From positions 868,001 through 932,000 of the forward strand of contig NZ_SGXJ01000001.1 of assembly GCF_004216905.1 (NCBI RefSeq): a DNA stretch of 64,000 nucleotides, in the 5' to 3' direction. The notes beneath the pieces are model-generated. The model was not told the origin of the DNA. It searched no databases and worked only from the letters and a program-made list of their open reading frames with translations. This DNA comes from Kribbella sp. VKM Ac-2569 (GTDB taxonomy: Bacteria > Actinomycetota > Actinomycetes > Propionibacteriales > Kribbellaceae). The first letter of the stretch is position 1. Every line of letters begins with the position of its first letter. Both the position numbers and the translations under genes were made by a program. Positions 8,648 through 16,534 of the stretch are shown piece by piece.

Positions 8648-11600
8648 GCGACGTGTTCCTTGCCGCTGGGGGACTTGGTGGGTTGGTCGGAGCCGTTGGG
8701 GGTGGGGTCGGTGGTGTCGTAGGCGGGGTACATCGCCTCGTTGTAGGCGGCCTCGTCTGCCTCTTGGTCGTAGACCTCGTCGGGGCCGATCGGGGACTCG
8801 TAGCGGAGGGAGTGACCGTTGGTGCCTTCGGAGCCGTCTTGGCTGTTGGGGGTTGGCGGATGGCCGTTTTGCTGAGCGACGGCGGGGGCCGCAGGTTGGG
8901 ACGGCTGAGAGGGCGCTTGCTGCGGGCCCACCGCGGGTTGCGTGGCCGCTACGGGCTCGCGGTCTGCGGCGTTCGAGGGCTGGCGCGATGGTTCTGCGGC
9001 GCCAGTGGGCTCCTGTTCGGCGATCCCCGCGGGTTGAGGGGACGTCGGGGCGGGTGCCTCCGGAGCGGAGCTCCCGTTCCCTGCGTAGGTCGGGGCCGCC
9101 GCAGGTGGTGTGGGGGGCGGCTGGTTGACCTGGGGAGCCGGCGCGGCTGGGGTTCCCGCGGCAGTGCCAGTCGGAGCTGACGGCCGGGAAGGCGTGTCCT
9201 GCGGCGACGTCAGGTGGCTCTGGAACTGGGCAGAAGATGCCGGCTCGAGGATCTCTTCGTCGTCCGCGAAGGGGTCTTCGGGTTCGTACGCCGGCACGGC
9301 AGGAACCGTGGCGGTGGCGTGTTCGGATTCGGGGGTGGTTCTGAGTAGGGCTGCTACCTGTTGGCTGGGGATGTCGATTTGGACGGTGGCTACTTCGTCC
9401 CAGCGGTCTCGCATGATGCAGTGGCCGTGGCGGATGGATTTGCCGTTGGCGGCGGTGTTGATGCCGCGGACCAGGGTTTGGTAAGGCGCGGTTTGCGGGC
9501 GGCCGAGGAGCTCGAGCAGGGAGTCGACCTGTTCGCGGGACCGGAGGCTGAAGGCGAACAGGGTGGTGATCTGCTCGACGAGGCCGGGGAGCTTCAGGAT
9601 CGAGGCCGGGTCCTGGGTGTCCAGGACCAGGGAGGCGCCCAGGGCGCGGCCCACACGGGCGATGTAGTCCAGGAACGAGGCGCCGTCGGGGGTCTTCGTC
9701 AGCAGGTGGACCTCAGGGACGATGACGACCTTGGAGCGGCCGCGGAACTCGCGGCGGCCCGTCGTACGGACCATCCAGGCGAGGCAGCCGCGGAGGCAGG
9801 CCATGCCGACGCGTTCGATCGGGGACCAGGACTCAGGGGCCGACTCGGGGGACGGCAGCGTGAGTCCGGGCATCTGGACGACCCAGAGGCCTGGGTTCGT
9901 GGTCAGGGAAGAGAGGCCGGACGGCGGGCCGGCGACGACGGAGCCGAGACCTGTCTCGACCAGGTCGCGCAGCGCGAAGCCGACAGTCCGTACCGTTTCG
10001 GAGTCGGAGGCGCAGAGCCGCTGGATGACGCCCCACGACGACGGATCGGGTGACTGGATCTCGGCGCGGGTGGCGGCCATGACCGGCGCCTCGGCCGCAC
10101 CACGCAGATGCGGTGGCAGCAGCAGCATGAGCTGAGACGGGGCCTGCAGTAGCGCGTCGTCAACGGGCAGCACCCGCAGCAGGTCTGCAGCGCCGGAGAA
10201 CTGCGCCGTGATCTCAATGACAGCAGTGGGTACGCCGTACTCCGCGGCGACTGCTGACACGCCGGCAGCGTCGCCCTTCAGGTCCAGCAGCGGCACCCAC
10301 GCACCGGCGAACGCGGAGTCCAGACCGCCCAGCATCGCGGCAGTCGTCTTCCCTCGACCAGACCGGCCCAGGAACAGCGTCGTGGTCGCGTCGCCAAGTG
10401 CAGAACCAGCTGCGGCGTCGAAACGCACCAGACCGGGTGTAGAGCCGGTCAGGTACCCGATAGCCGGGCCAGTGGCGTCACCGATCGAGGCACCGCCCCA
10501 AAACCAGGACCCGAAGAACGCGGTCGACTCACGCACGTGCCCGAGGTCCGGCACGCGCAACTGGTCGCCCGGCAACGACTCCAGCCACAGGTCGCGCTGC
10601 TCATCCGCGCCGGCGGCGACAGTGATGCCCCGGTCCGCGTAGTGCGCGATGACCGCGTCGACGTACGCCTCGAGGTCCTCACGCGTGTCCGCGCTGACCA
10701 GCAACCGAGGGTGGTCCTCGACCAGCGTCAGACCGCTGCGGTTGATGTCGCGCTTGACCTCACGCATGACGCGCTCGGTCTCGACGATCTCGTCGGCGGT
10801 CTCCTCCGCAGTGCCCTTCGCGGCCGAGCGGCGCTGCTCCTTCGCGCTCTTCCGGGTCTCGTCGACCAGGTGACGCGCGGTCTTCTTCGTCAGTACGCGA
10901 AACCGGACCGAGGCCTCGACGGTGACGTCGATCTCGTCGCCGTCGTCGTCGATCGCCTTGATCTCCGACAGCGTCCGCAGCCACTCCCCCGCGCCTGGTG
11001 TCTCGAGCTCTTCGGGGAAGTCGGTCATCGCGAGGACAGTCGTGTACGCCGCAATCTGGCCACGCGTGTCGTAGATCCGCAGATGGTCGGTGTACGGCAC
11101 CACGCGACCGGACGTCAGCCGGGCCAGCGAGGCACCGGTGATCAGACCGCGCCGTGGCGCCGCGACCGCACCGCGGTGCATCTCACGGCTGATGAGCCAG
11201 GAGATCACCTCGGCCGGCGCGGTGTGGGCCCTCCACACGGTCGAGCCGAGCTGACGAGCGAGCTTGCGCACCCGCTCGTCCAGGTGCGCGAGCTCGCGCG
11301 CGCTGACCCGCCACGACGTCGTACCAAGGGCGTCACTGATCGAGCCGCGGACCTGCGCGGTGGCCCGCGGGTCGCGGTCGGACAGGTGTACGCCGAGCGC
11401 GACGTACCGCTCCGGCATCCGCATCTCGTCGATCCGGTCGGCCCGGGTCTGCGCCCACGCCTCGTGGTCGCCGAGCCGGTAGTGGCCGGCCACGGAGTCG
11501 ATGTAGTCCTGACCGGTCGAGCGGCCCCACACCACCTTCAGGTGGCTGAGCCGGTCGCCGAGGATCGTCGCGGCCGCGCTGACCGCGGCGTCGAGGGCCG

Positions 11601-11775
11601 CGTCCTGCTCGGCCTCGGTGGCCAGGTCGGTGTTCGCCACCGAGATCAGGAACCACGCCTCGGCGCTGCGCTCGGTCACCAGCAGACCGTCGGCGATGGC
11701 CACCAGACGCGGTGGTGGCAGGCCGCGCTCGCGACCGACCCCCACCAGGTTCAGGAGCTTGTCAGCGATCTTCAT
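8644..11775 (-). CDS. VirB4/TraC-like conjugation ATPase
   Basis: 1043 aa. Residues ~1-400 form a VirB4 N-terminal domain. The ATPase domain starts with Walker A GRSGRGKT at about 470-477. The Walker B position reads KVVIVPEVHLL near 682-692, keeping the Glu but showing Pro where Asp is usual. 'SLVLDTQDPAS' shortly after resembles the third motif of the family. From ~845 the protein is a ~200-residue tail rich in Pro, Ala and Gln, probably disordered. VirB4 ATPases power assembly and substrate transfer in T4SS. The gene start (11775) lies 14 bp inside the upstream VirB3-like gene and its end overlaps the VirB6-like gene. It is markedly GC-rich, like its upstream partners. Confidence 0.88.
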   Translation of the reverse strand: MKIADKLLNLVGVGRERGLPPPRLVAIADGLLVTERSAEAWFLISVANTDLATEAEQDAALDAAVSAAATILGDRLSHLKVVWGRSTGQDYIDSVAGHYRLGDHEAWAQTRADRIDEMRMPERYVALGVHLSDRDPRATAQVRGSISDALGTTSWRVSARELAHLDERVRKLARQLGSTVWRAHTAPAEVISWLISREMHRGAVAAPRRGLITGASLARLTSGRVVPYTDHLRIYDTRGQIAAYTTVLAMTDFPEELETPGAGEWLRTLSEIKAIDDDGDEIDVTVEASVRFRVLTKKTARHLVDETRKSAKEQRRSAAKGTAEETADEIVETERVMREVKRDINRSGLTLVEDHPRLLVSADTREDLEAYVDAVIAHYADRGITVAAGADEQRDLWLESLPGDQLRVPDLGHVRESTAFFGSWFWGGASIGDATGPAIGYLTGSTPGLVRFDAAAGSALGDATTTLFLGRSGRGKTTAAMLGGLDSAFAGAWVPLLDLKGDAAGVSAVAAEYGVPTAVIEITAQFSGAADLLRVLPVDDALLQAPSQLMLLLPPHLRGAAEAPVMAATRAEIQSPDPSSWGVIQRLCASDSETVRTVGFALRDLVETGLGSVVAGPPSGLSSLTTNPGLWVVQMPGLTLPSPESAPESWSPIERVGMACLRGCLAWMVRTTGRREFRGRSKVVIVPEVHLLTKTPDGASFLDYIARVGRALGASLVLDTQDPASILKLPGLVEQITTLFAFSLRSREQVDSLLELLGRPQTAPYQTLVRGINTAANGKSIRHGHCIMRDRWDEVATVQIDIPSQQVAALLRTTPESEHATATVPAVPAYEPEDPFADDEEILEPASSAQFQSHLTSPQDTPSRPSAPTGTAAGTPAAPAPQVNQPPPTPPAAAPTYAGNGSSAPEAPAPTSPQPAGIAEQEPTGAAEPSRQPSNAADREPVAATQPAVGPQQAPSQPSQPAAPAVAQQNGHPPTPNSQDGSEGTNGHSLRYESPIGPDEVYDQEADEAAYNEAMYPAYDTTDPTPNGSDQPTKSPSGKEHVA

Positions 11776-12337
11776 TCAGGCCTCTTCCTGACGATGTCCT
11801 GCGACTCACCCGTTGCACATGATCCGAACCCAGCAGGCGGGCCCGCTGGCTGACCGTGATGTCCGCGCCCGCGCGAACCCTCGGGTCGACCTCCACCACG
11901 ACCTCACGCTCCCACTCCGGCGTGACCCGGGCCTTGGCCAGGTCGGCCACCTTCCGGGTCGAGACGCGCTCCCGCCAGGGCAGGTACTCCGTCTTGTCGG
12001 CGGCGCGCGCGCCCAGGCCGATGATCGGGCGGTGCGCACGCAACGCGTACCGGACGGCGAGCGCCCACTCAGTCACCCGCCGACGGCGTTCGTGGAACTT
12101 GCCGGGGCGCCAGCCGAACGCGGTGATCACGAACGGCGGCACGACGTACAGACTGACGGTGGGTTTCTTCGGTACGCCGATGAACGGGAACAGCAACGCG
12201 ATCCAGAGCAGGATGATCACCGCTCCGAAGATGATCATCCGGCGCCGGGCGCCTTCTCCGAGGTCGATCCCGAGCAGGTCGTACTGCCGGGTCTCGATCT
12301 CGAAGTGGTGGGTCAGGGTGCGGCCGACTCGCATCAA
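11762..12337 (-). CDS. VirB3/TcpE/PrgI-like T4SS membrane protein
   Basis: 191 aa. Two close hydrophobic segments (about 33-53 and 58-75) sit after a short N-terminus containing 'HHFEIETRQYDLLGIDLGEG'. The C-terminal ~110 residues are soluble and basic. A short two-helix membrane protein directly upstream of VirB4 is the standard VirB3/PrgI/TcpE position in Gram-positive T4SS, where it anchors VirB4 to the membrane. The gene overlaps its upstream neighbour as ATGA (12334-12337) and its downstream neighbour by 14 bp, so the three genes are tightly coupled. The family call rests on topology, size and position. Confidence 0.7.
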   Translation of the reverse strand: MMRVGRTLTHHFEIETRQYDLLGIDLGEGARRRMIIFGAVIILLWIALLFPFIGVPKKPTVSLYVVPPFVITAFGWRPGKFHERRRRVTEWALAVRYALRAHRPIIGLGARAADKTEYLPWRERVSTRKVADLAKARVTPEWEREVVVEVDPRVRAGADITVSQRARLLGSDHVQRVSRRTSSGRGLNEDR

Positions 12338-12621
12338 TTACCTCCGGACAGCAATCCCCAGAAGCCCTTGAGCACGTTGATGGTCTGGTTGTTGGCGTAG
12401 ATCAGCCCGCCCACCAGCACCCCGGCCGCGATGTGGCCGAACAGCTCACCCCACTCGCGCTTGAAGTAGTGGCCGATGGCACGCAACACGAGGATCGCGA
12501 TGAAGATGTTCCCCGCGATGACCAGGACCCAGTCCTTGAAGTCCGCGCCCGTCGGCACATTGGGGTCGGCCATGGGCACGGCAAGCTGAAGCACGCTCGC
12601 AGCCAGTTCGTGAGTCGTCAT
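12334..12621 (-). CDS. Small VirB2/TcpD-like membrane protein of the T4SS operon
   Basis: 95 aa. Two hydrophobic helices (about 31-47 and 61-78) are separated by a short charged loop 'HYFKREWGE'. This is the size and topology of VirB2-like pilin or TcpD-like subunits, which in Gram-positive systems stay in the membrane as part of the channel. An AGGGAG sequence about nine bases upstream serves as ribosome binding site. The gene is 49 bp downstream of the TcpC-like gene, the largest gap inside the operon, which could hold a processing site. There is no obvious long signal peptide, although MTTHELAASVLQLAVP could be a short leader. Confidence 0.65.
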   Translation of the reverse strand: MTTHELAASVLQLAVPMADPNVPTGADFKDWVLVIAGNIFIAILVLRAIGHYFKREWGELFGHIAAGVLVGGLIYANNQTINVLKGFWGLLSGGN

Positions 12622-12670
12622 TGCGGTGTCTCCCTTGTTGCCTCGGTCATCCGATGGCCAGTAGCTGGAT

Positions 12671-13948
12671 TCATCCGACGGCAGCCACTTGCCATCGCTG
12701 TGCTCCGTCCGTGGCGACAGTACGCCTCAGCGTGAGCGTGTACGTCTGGTCCAGAGTGGTGTCACCCACGCCGTTCCAGGTGACGGCCGCGGTCGCCCGC
12801 CGCTCGTCGTCGTTGCCGGTGTACACCTGCCAGTCCTTGAGTTCACCGAACTTCACCGCCCCGTTCAGGCTGCGGATGGTCGAGCCCGGCGCGGTCACCG
12901 CGGACACCTTGTTGTCGGACTCGGCGTACGCCGAGAAGAACGCCTCCGCGTCCTTCTCGGTCACCCCGGTCAGCTCGTCGTCAGGCTTGCCCGCGTCCGG
13001 CATGTTGCTCGGCAGCGCCGCCCGCAGGTCCGGTACGAACGTCGGCGGCCCGCTGACCACCACGCGCGACGCGGTCCGTGCGACCGGGACCGAGATGCGT
13101 TCCCAGGTGATCGGGCCGGCGGCCCAGCTCTTGCCCTGCTTGGTGAACGTGTACACGCGGACCCGGACGTCCACCACGGCGGTGATGCCGTTGGAGTCGG
13201 CCTTGACCTCTCCCGGGTACGCGACGTCGGCGGTCTGCTTGCCGCGACCGTTCCAGCCGGCGCGGCTGTCCAGGCCGGCGGCGAGGTCCAGTCCGATCTG
13301 CGCCGGACGGGCGTCGGGGTTGCTCTCGTCCCAGGTCAGGTACGAAACGGCGTACCGCGTCGCGACTGCGCTCGCCTCTGCAGACGGGAAGCTGCTCTGC
13401 CCGCTGACCACCGTCTCCGGTGTCTTGTTCGGCGCGATCCAGGAGCGGATGCCGCTGATCGCAGCCAGCAGCAGTACGACGACCACGAGGCCGCGGAAGA
13501 ACCGCCTGGCCCACGTGGAGAAAGAGGACTCCGGTTCGGTCGACCACGGCGTCTGTCCAGGCTCGAGCACCTCGCGGACCGGGCCTGGCGCCGCGTGCGC
13601 GCCGTGGGGCGAACGCTGTTTCAAACGTTCGGGTGTGCGATGCGCCAGGTCCTGCGGCTGTACCTCCGGAGGGCGCGCACCAGGACGACGCGGCGGTGCC
13701 ATCACGCCACCCGGCGGCGGCGCCGGGTTCTGCGGAGGCTGGCCCTGGGGATTGGCGTACTGCGCGGCTACACCCTGCGCCTGGCGAGGGGTAGGTGACA
13801 CCGGCCCGCCGGGGTGGGCCCACCACTCCGGCGCGGTGCTTTGCGGGCGTCCTTTGCCCGCCTTCTTCCGGCGCTGATCTGTCCGGCGCTGGTCCGACCA
13901 GTGCTCACCTTTTGGCGGCAGATTCAGCAACGTTCGCCACCAACTCAT
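12671..13948 (-). CDS. TcpC-like conjugal transfer protein (VirB8-type scaffold)
   Basis: 425 aa. A Pro/Gln-rich, basic N-terminal ~140 residues leads to one membrane segment at about 153-172 (GLVVVVLLLAAIS). An extracytoplasmic part of two repeated ~110-residue folds follows, with 'AVSYLTWDESNPDARPAQIG' and 'FFSAYAESDNKVSAVTAPGS' at equivalent places. This matches TcpC, a VirB8-like double NTF2-fold scaffold of Gram-positive conjugation systems. The ATG at 13948 lies 13 bp after the stop of a possible 61-codon ORF. It is the first large gene of the operon and probably the hub that the other membrane subunits bind. GC content is high, like the genome. Confidence 0.8.
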   Translation of the reverse strand: MSWWRTLLNLPPKGEHWSDQRRTDQRRKKAGKGRPQSTAPEWWAHPGGPVSPTPRQAQGVAAQYANPQGQPPQNPAPPPGGVMAPPRRPGARPPEVQPQDLAHRTPERLKQRSPHGAHAAPGPVREVLEPGQTPWSTEPESSFSTWARRFFRGLVVVVLLLAAISGIRSWIAPNKTPETVVSGQSSFPSAEASAVATRYAVSYLTWDESNPDARPAQIGLDLAAGLDSRAGWNGRGKQTADVAYPGEVKADSNGITAVVDVRVRVYTFTKQGKSWAAGPITWERISVPVARTASRVVVSGPPTFVPDLRAALPSNMPDAGKPDDELTGVTEKDAEAFFSAYAESDNKVSAVTAPGSTIRSLNGAVKFGELKDWQVYTGNDDERRATAAVTWNGVGDTTLDQTYTLTLRRTVATDGAQRWQVAAVG

Positions 13949-13961
13949 CCCTACCCGCCCC

Positions 13962-14147
13962 TCAGACAGCAGTTACGCGGACAGTAGCCGGGAGAATACG
14001 GCAAGCGACCGCACTCCGGGAGACCTGAGCCCAGGATCCGGATGGTCCATCGCTCCCCGCTGCCATACTGTTACCCCACTCGCGGGCAGTGTCACCCTCA
14101 CCGTCACTCTTACCGGCCAAGCGTGACACCTTCGGTACCGTCGTCAT
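13962..14147 (-). CDS. Possible 61-aa leader protein at the head of the T4SS operon
   Basis: An ATG at 14147 is preceded by GAGAGGAG, although the spacing of about two bases is shorter than ideal. It opens a 61-codon frame (MTTVPKVSRLAGKSDGEG...) ending 13 bp before the TcpC-like start. The predicted product is soluble, rich in Ser, Gly and Val, with two Trp and one Cys, and no recognisable domain. Third-position GC is lower than in the neighbouring genes, which weakens the case. It could be a real small protein, a translated leader that primes the operon, or chance. Another start at the internal ATG (NSMAAG) is possible. Confidence 0.4.
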   Translation of the reverse strand: MTTVPKVSRLAGKSDGEGDTAREWGNSMAAGSDGPSGSWAQVSRSAVACRILPATVRVTAV

Positions 14148-14270
14148 AGCTCCTCTCTCATGCCCGCTCAGGTCGGGCGGGCAGCGCACACCATGCCACA
14201 CGCCGCGGACAGGTTCGAAAATCCGTGCGAACAACATGGTAAGAGAACGCACCAACTGATCACTGATAGT

Positions 14271-14286
14271 AACCGATCGGTCGGTT
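14271..14286. promoter_or_regulatory. Palindromic operator candidate AACCGA-TCGG-TCGGTT
   Basis: Perfect 6-bp arms around a 4-bp centre in the divergent region between the T4SS operon (starting near 14147) and the aldo/keto reductase gene (14403). On the minus strand the adjacent bases read TACTAT (14265-14270), which fits an actinobacterial -10 (TANNNT) for the operon. A repressor bound here would cover it. No cognate regulator gene is adjacent. Confidence 0.35.
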
Positions 14287-14290
14287 CGCC

Positions 14291-14337
14291 TGTGGAAAAC
14301 TCTCCCGTGGCGAGGGGTCAAAATCGGCTGTGGACAA
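14291..14337 (-). promoter_or_regulatory. Pair of DnaA-box-like 9-mers
   Basis: On the minus strand, 14337-14329 reads TTGTCCACA, identical to the actinobacterial DnaA-box consensus. 14299-14291 reads TTTTCCACA, one change from it. Both have the same orientation and lie 38 bp apart in the 454-bp gap 13949-14402. That gap otherwise holds a possible 61-codon ORF, the palindrome at 14271 and the divergent promoters. Confidence 0.4.
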
Positions 14338-14402
14338 CCGCTTGCCGACAGCGGTCGTGGGCATAAGGTCGGAGTGACCCCTGCTACCCCTGGAGGACCA
14401 GG

Positions 14403-15278
14403 ATGGAAACTCGCCGACTGGGCAGACTCGGCCACCAGAGCTCGGTGCTGATCTACGGCGCCGCCTCGCTCGGCGGCGTCGATCAGGACCGCGCCGACGC
14501 GTCGATCCAGGAAGCCCTCGACGCCGGCCTCAACCACTTCGACGTGGCCGCCGACTACGGCGACGCCGAGCTCCGCCTCGGACCCCGGATGCCGGAGATC
14601 CGGGACCGTATCTTCCTCGCCACCAAGACCGGCCGCCGGACGTTCGAGGAGGCCTGGAGCGAGATCAACCGGTCGCTGGAGCGGCTGCAGACCGACCACG
14701 TCGACCTGATCCAGATGCACGCTGTGTGCGACCTGGAGAACCTCGATCTCGTGACCGGCAAGGGCGGTTCGCTCGAAGCGGCGGTCCGGGCCAAGGACGA
14801 AGGTATGGTCCGCGCGATCGGCATCACCGGCCACACCGCGCAGGCGCCGTCGGTGCACACCGAGGGACTGCGCCGGTTCGATTTCGACAGCGTGCTGACG
14901 CCGCTGAACTACAAGCTGTCCACGGATCCGCAGTACGCCGATGACTACGCGGCCCTCGTGGAGGCCGTCAAGGCATCGGACGCGGCGCTGATGACGATCA
15001 AGATGATCGCCCGGCGGAATTGGCAGGAAGGTGAGGAGAAGTCGTACGACACCTGGTACCGGCCGTTCGACGAGCAGCGCTACATCACTGCCGCGACCGC
15101 ATGGCTGCTGAACGGGCATCCCGAGATCACCGGTCTCGCTACCGCGGGTGAGACCAGGCTGCTGCAACAAATGATCGTTGCAGAGCGCGAGCGGGCCGAC
15201 CTCACCCCGGAGGCCGCGGCGTCGATCCTCGGCGAGGTGCAGGACTACGCATCACCGTTTGTGGACATGCCGATCTGA
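14403..15278 (+). CDS. Aldo/keto reductase family oxidoreductase
   Basis: 291 aa, a (beta/alpha)8-barrel NADPH-dependent reductase. Catalytic residues are visible: Asp and Tyr in 'HFDVAADYGDAE' (about 47-52), Lys in 'LATKTGRR' (~78) and the usual His position in 'VDLIQMHAV'. The substrate cannot be predicted; family members reduce aldehydes and ketones. CTGGAGGACCAGG lies just upstream of the ATG as ribosome binding site. The gene diverges from the T4SS operon across a long regulatory gap. It differs from the two other aldo/keto reductases in the window (43701 and 53587) in length and motif detail, so it is not a recent duplicate. Confidence 0.9.
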   Translation: METRRLGRLGHQSSVLIYGAASLGGVDQDRADASIQEALDAGLNHFDVAADYGDAELRLGPRMPEIRDRIFLATKTGRRTFEEAWSEINRSLERLQTDHVDLIQMHAVCDLENLDLVTGKGGSLEAAVRAKDEGMVRAIGITGHTAQAPSVHTEGLRRFDFDSVLTPLNYKLSTDPQYADDYAALVEAVKASDAALMTIKMIARRNWQEGEEKSYDTWYRPFDEQRYITAATAWLLNGHPEITGLATAGETRLLQQMIVAERERADLTPEAAASILGEVQDYASPFVDMPI

Positions 15279-15429
15279 CAAAGTGTCCCAGGTCACATAC
15301 GAGACTCCGCATTCCGGTCAGGTCGTACGGCGTACGAGATCGGCCGGCGTACCCGCCCGGAGGTGCGGGAACAACTCGGCCACCGATCGGTGTTGACTAA
15401 CGCGTACTCATCTACTTTCGGAGGTCGTA

Positions 15430-15819
15430 GTGGCAACGGTCGAGCTGACCCAGGACAACTTCAACGACGTGGTCGGTAGCGACGGTCTCGTACTGGTGGA
15501 TTTCTGGGCCGAGTGGTGTGGTCCGTGCAAGATGTTCGGGCCGGTGTTCGAGAAGTCGTCCGAGCAGCACGGTGACATCACCTTCGGCAAGGTCGACACC
15601 GAGGCGCAGGGCGAGCTCGCGCAGGCCTTCCAGATCCGGTCCATCCCGACCCTGATGGCGGTCCGCGACGGCGTCGTCCTGTACTCCCAGGCCGGTGCGC
15701 TCCCGGCGGCGAGCCTGGAGGACCTGATCGGCCAGCTGCGCGCGGTCGACATGGAAGAGGTCAAGTCCCAGATCGCCGCCCACGAAGCCGAACACGGCAC
15801 CGAGCCGCACACGCACTGA
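15430..15819 (+). CDS. Thioredoxin
   Basis: 129 aa with GTG start, preceded by CGGAGG. The classic active site WCGPCKM lies at about 32-38 after 'VLVDFWAEWCGPC', and the cis-Pro loop 'RSIPTLMAVRDG' is present. The enzyme reduces protein disulfides in the cytoplasm using thioredoxin reductase. The C-terminus is ~20 residues longer than E. coli thioredoxin and rich in Glu and His (HEAEHGTEPHTH). A strong hairpin follows at 15836-15866. It is a single-gene unit in the same orientation as the aldo/keto reductase 150 bp upstream. Confidence 0.93.
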   Translation: MATVELTQDNFNDVVGSDGLVLVDFWAEWCGPCKMFGPVFEKSSEQHGDITFGKVDTEAQGELAQAFQIRSIPTLMAVRDGVVLYSQAGALPAASLEDLIGQLRAVDMEEVKSQIAAHEAEHGTEPHTH

Positions 15820-15835
15820 TTCAAACAGTTCAACG

Positions 15836-15866
15836 GATCCGGGGACTCCCATCGAGTCCCCGGATC
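15836..15866. terminator. Bidirectional hairpin terminator between thioredoxin and VOC genes
   Basis: Perfect 13-bp inverted repeat (GATCCGGGGACTC / GAGTCCCCGGATC) with a 5-base loop, flanked by CAAACAG on the left and TGTTTG on the right, so both transcripts end with a short U run. It sits between the convergent thioredoxin and VOC genes. Confidence 0.85.
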
Positions 15867-15885
15867 TGTTTGTGCGGCGGCAGGC

Positions 15886-16287
15886 TCAGGAGTCGCGGGA
15901 GCTGAGGACGCAGAATTCGTTGCCTTCTGGGTCGGCGAGGACTGTCCAGGTGGTGTCGTCCGGTTGGCCGACGTTTACGCGTTGAGCGCCGAGAGCTTCC
16001 AGGCGGGCGATTTCGGCGTCGCGGTCCTGACTGGTGTGCGGCGCGAAGTCGAGGTGCAGGCGGTTCTTCAGGGTCTTGCCCTCGGGCACCGGGACGAACA
16101 CCATGCCGGGGCCGATCTGCTCCCACGGGAAGTCATGGATCTTTTCCGGCTCGACCCAGCCGGGCACGTTCACGCATTCGTCGTCGGTCTCGATGATGGT
16201 CTTCCAGCCGAACGCCTCGGCCCACCAGGCCGCCTGCTTGCGGACGTCGTGGCAGTCGATCACGACGGTGTACCAGCGAAGCACCAT
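15886..16287 (-). CDS. VOC superfamily protein (glyoxalase/dioxygenase fold)
   Basis: 133 aa. 'YTVVIDCHDVRKQAAWWAEAFGW' at the N-terminus and 'WTVLADPEGNEFCVL' at the C-terminus are typical of the paired beta-alpha-beta-beta-beta modules of the vicinal oxygen chelate superfamily. A metal site could use His (VIDCHD), His (RLHLDF) and Glu (GNEFCV). Substrate is unknown; small stand-alone members include glyoxalase-like enzymes and antibiotic-binding proteins. The ATG at 16287 is preceded by GGAGGACATGTC. The gene is convergent with thioredoxin and lies downstream of the dadA-like gene, from which a terminator separates it. Confidence 0.85.
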   Translation of the reverse strand: MVLRWYTVVIDCHDVRKQAAWWAEAFGWKTIIETDDECVNVPGWVEPEKIHDFPWEQIGPGMVFVPVPEGKTLKNRLHLDFAPHTSQDRDAEIARLEALGAQRVNVGQPDDTTWTVLADPEGNEFCVLSSRDS

Positions 16288-16341
16288 GACATGTCCTCCC
16301 AGGAGTCAGAGGATCACGGTCGCACAGCCCACCGACAGAAA

Positions 16342-16383
16342 AGAGCGGGCCCTGGGCAGGAGAAAGACGCCAGGGCCCGCTCT
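16342..16383 (-). terminator. Terminator after the dadA-like gene
   Basis: Perfect 14-bp inverted repeat (AGAGCGGGCCCTGG / CCAGGGCCCGCTCT, loop 14), followed on the minus strand by TTTTCTG. It ends transcription from the D-amino-acid dehydrogenase gene before the VOC gene. The rest of 16288-16534 holds no gene. Confidence 0.8.
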
Positions 16384-16534
16384 CAGGGCTGACCGGAGCG
16401 GCAACGTGGTGGCCTGAGGAGGTGCGGGCAGGTGAGGTGCTGCCCGAGGAGGGTCACCGAAGGGGCTGCTCGAAGAGACGGTCAGCGAGATGGAGGGACC
16501 ACGTCGTTGGGATCCCTCCAAGCCGGAAGAGTCG

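Noticed and set aside
10537..11853. 438-codon plus-strand frame opposite VirB4
   Set aside because: No motifs; composition is the complement of VirB4 codons.
13962..15170. 402-codon minus-strand frame across the aldo/keto reductase gene
   Set aside because: It is antisense to a clear reductase; only its last 61 codons, which have their own ATG, were kept as a possible small gene.
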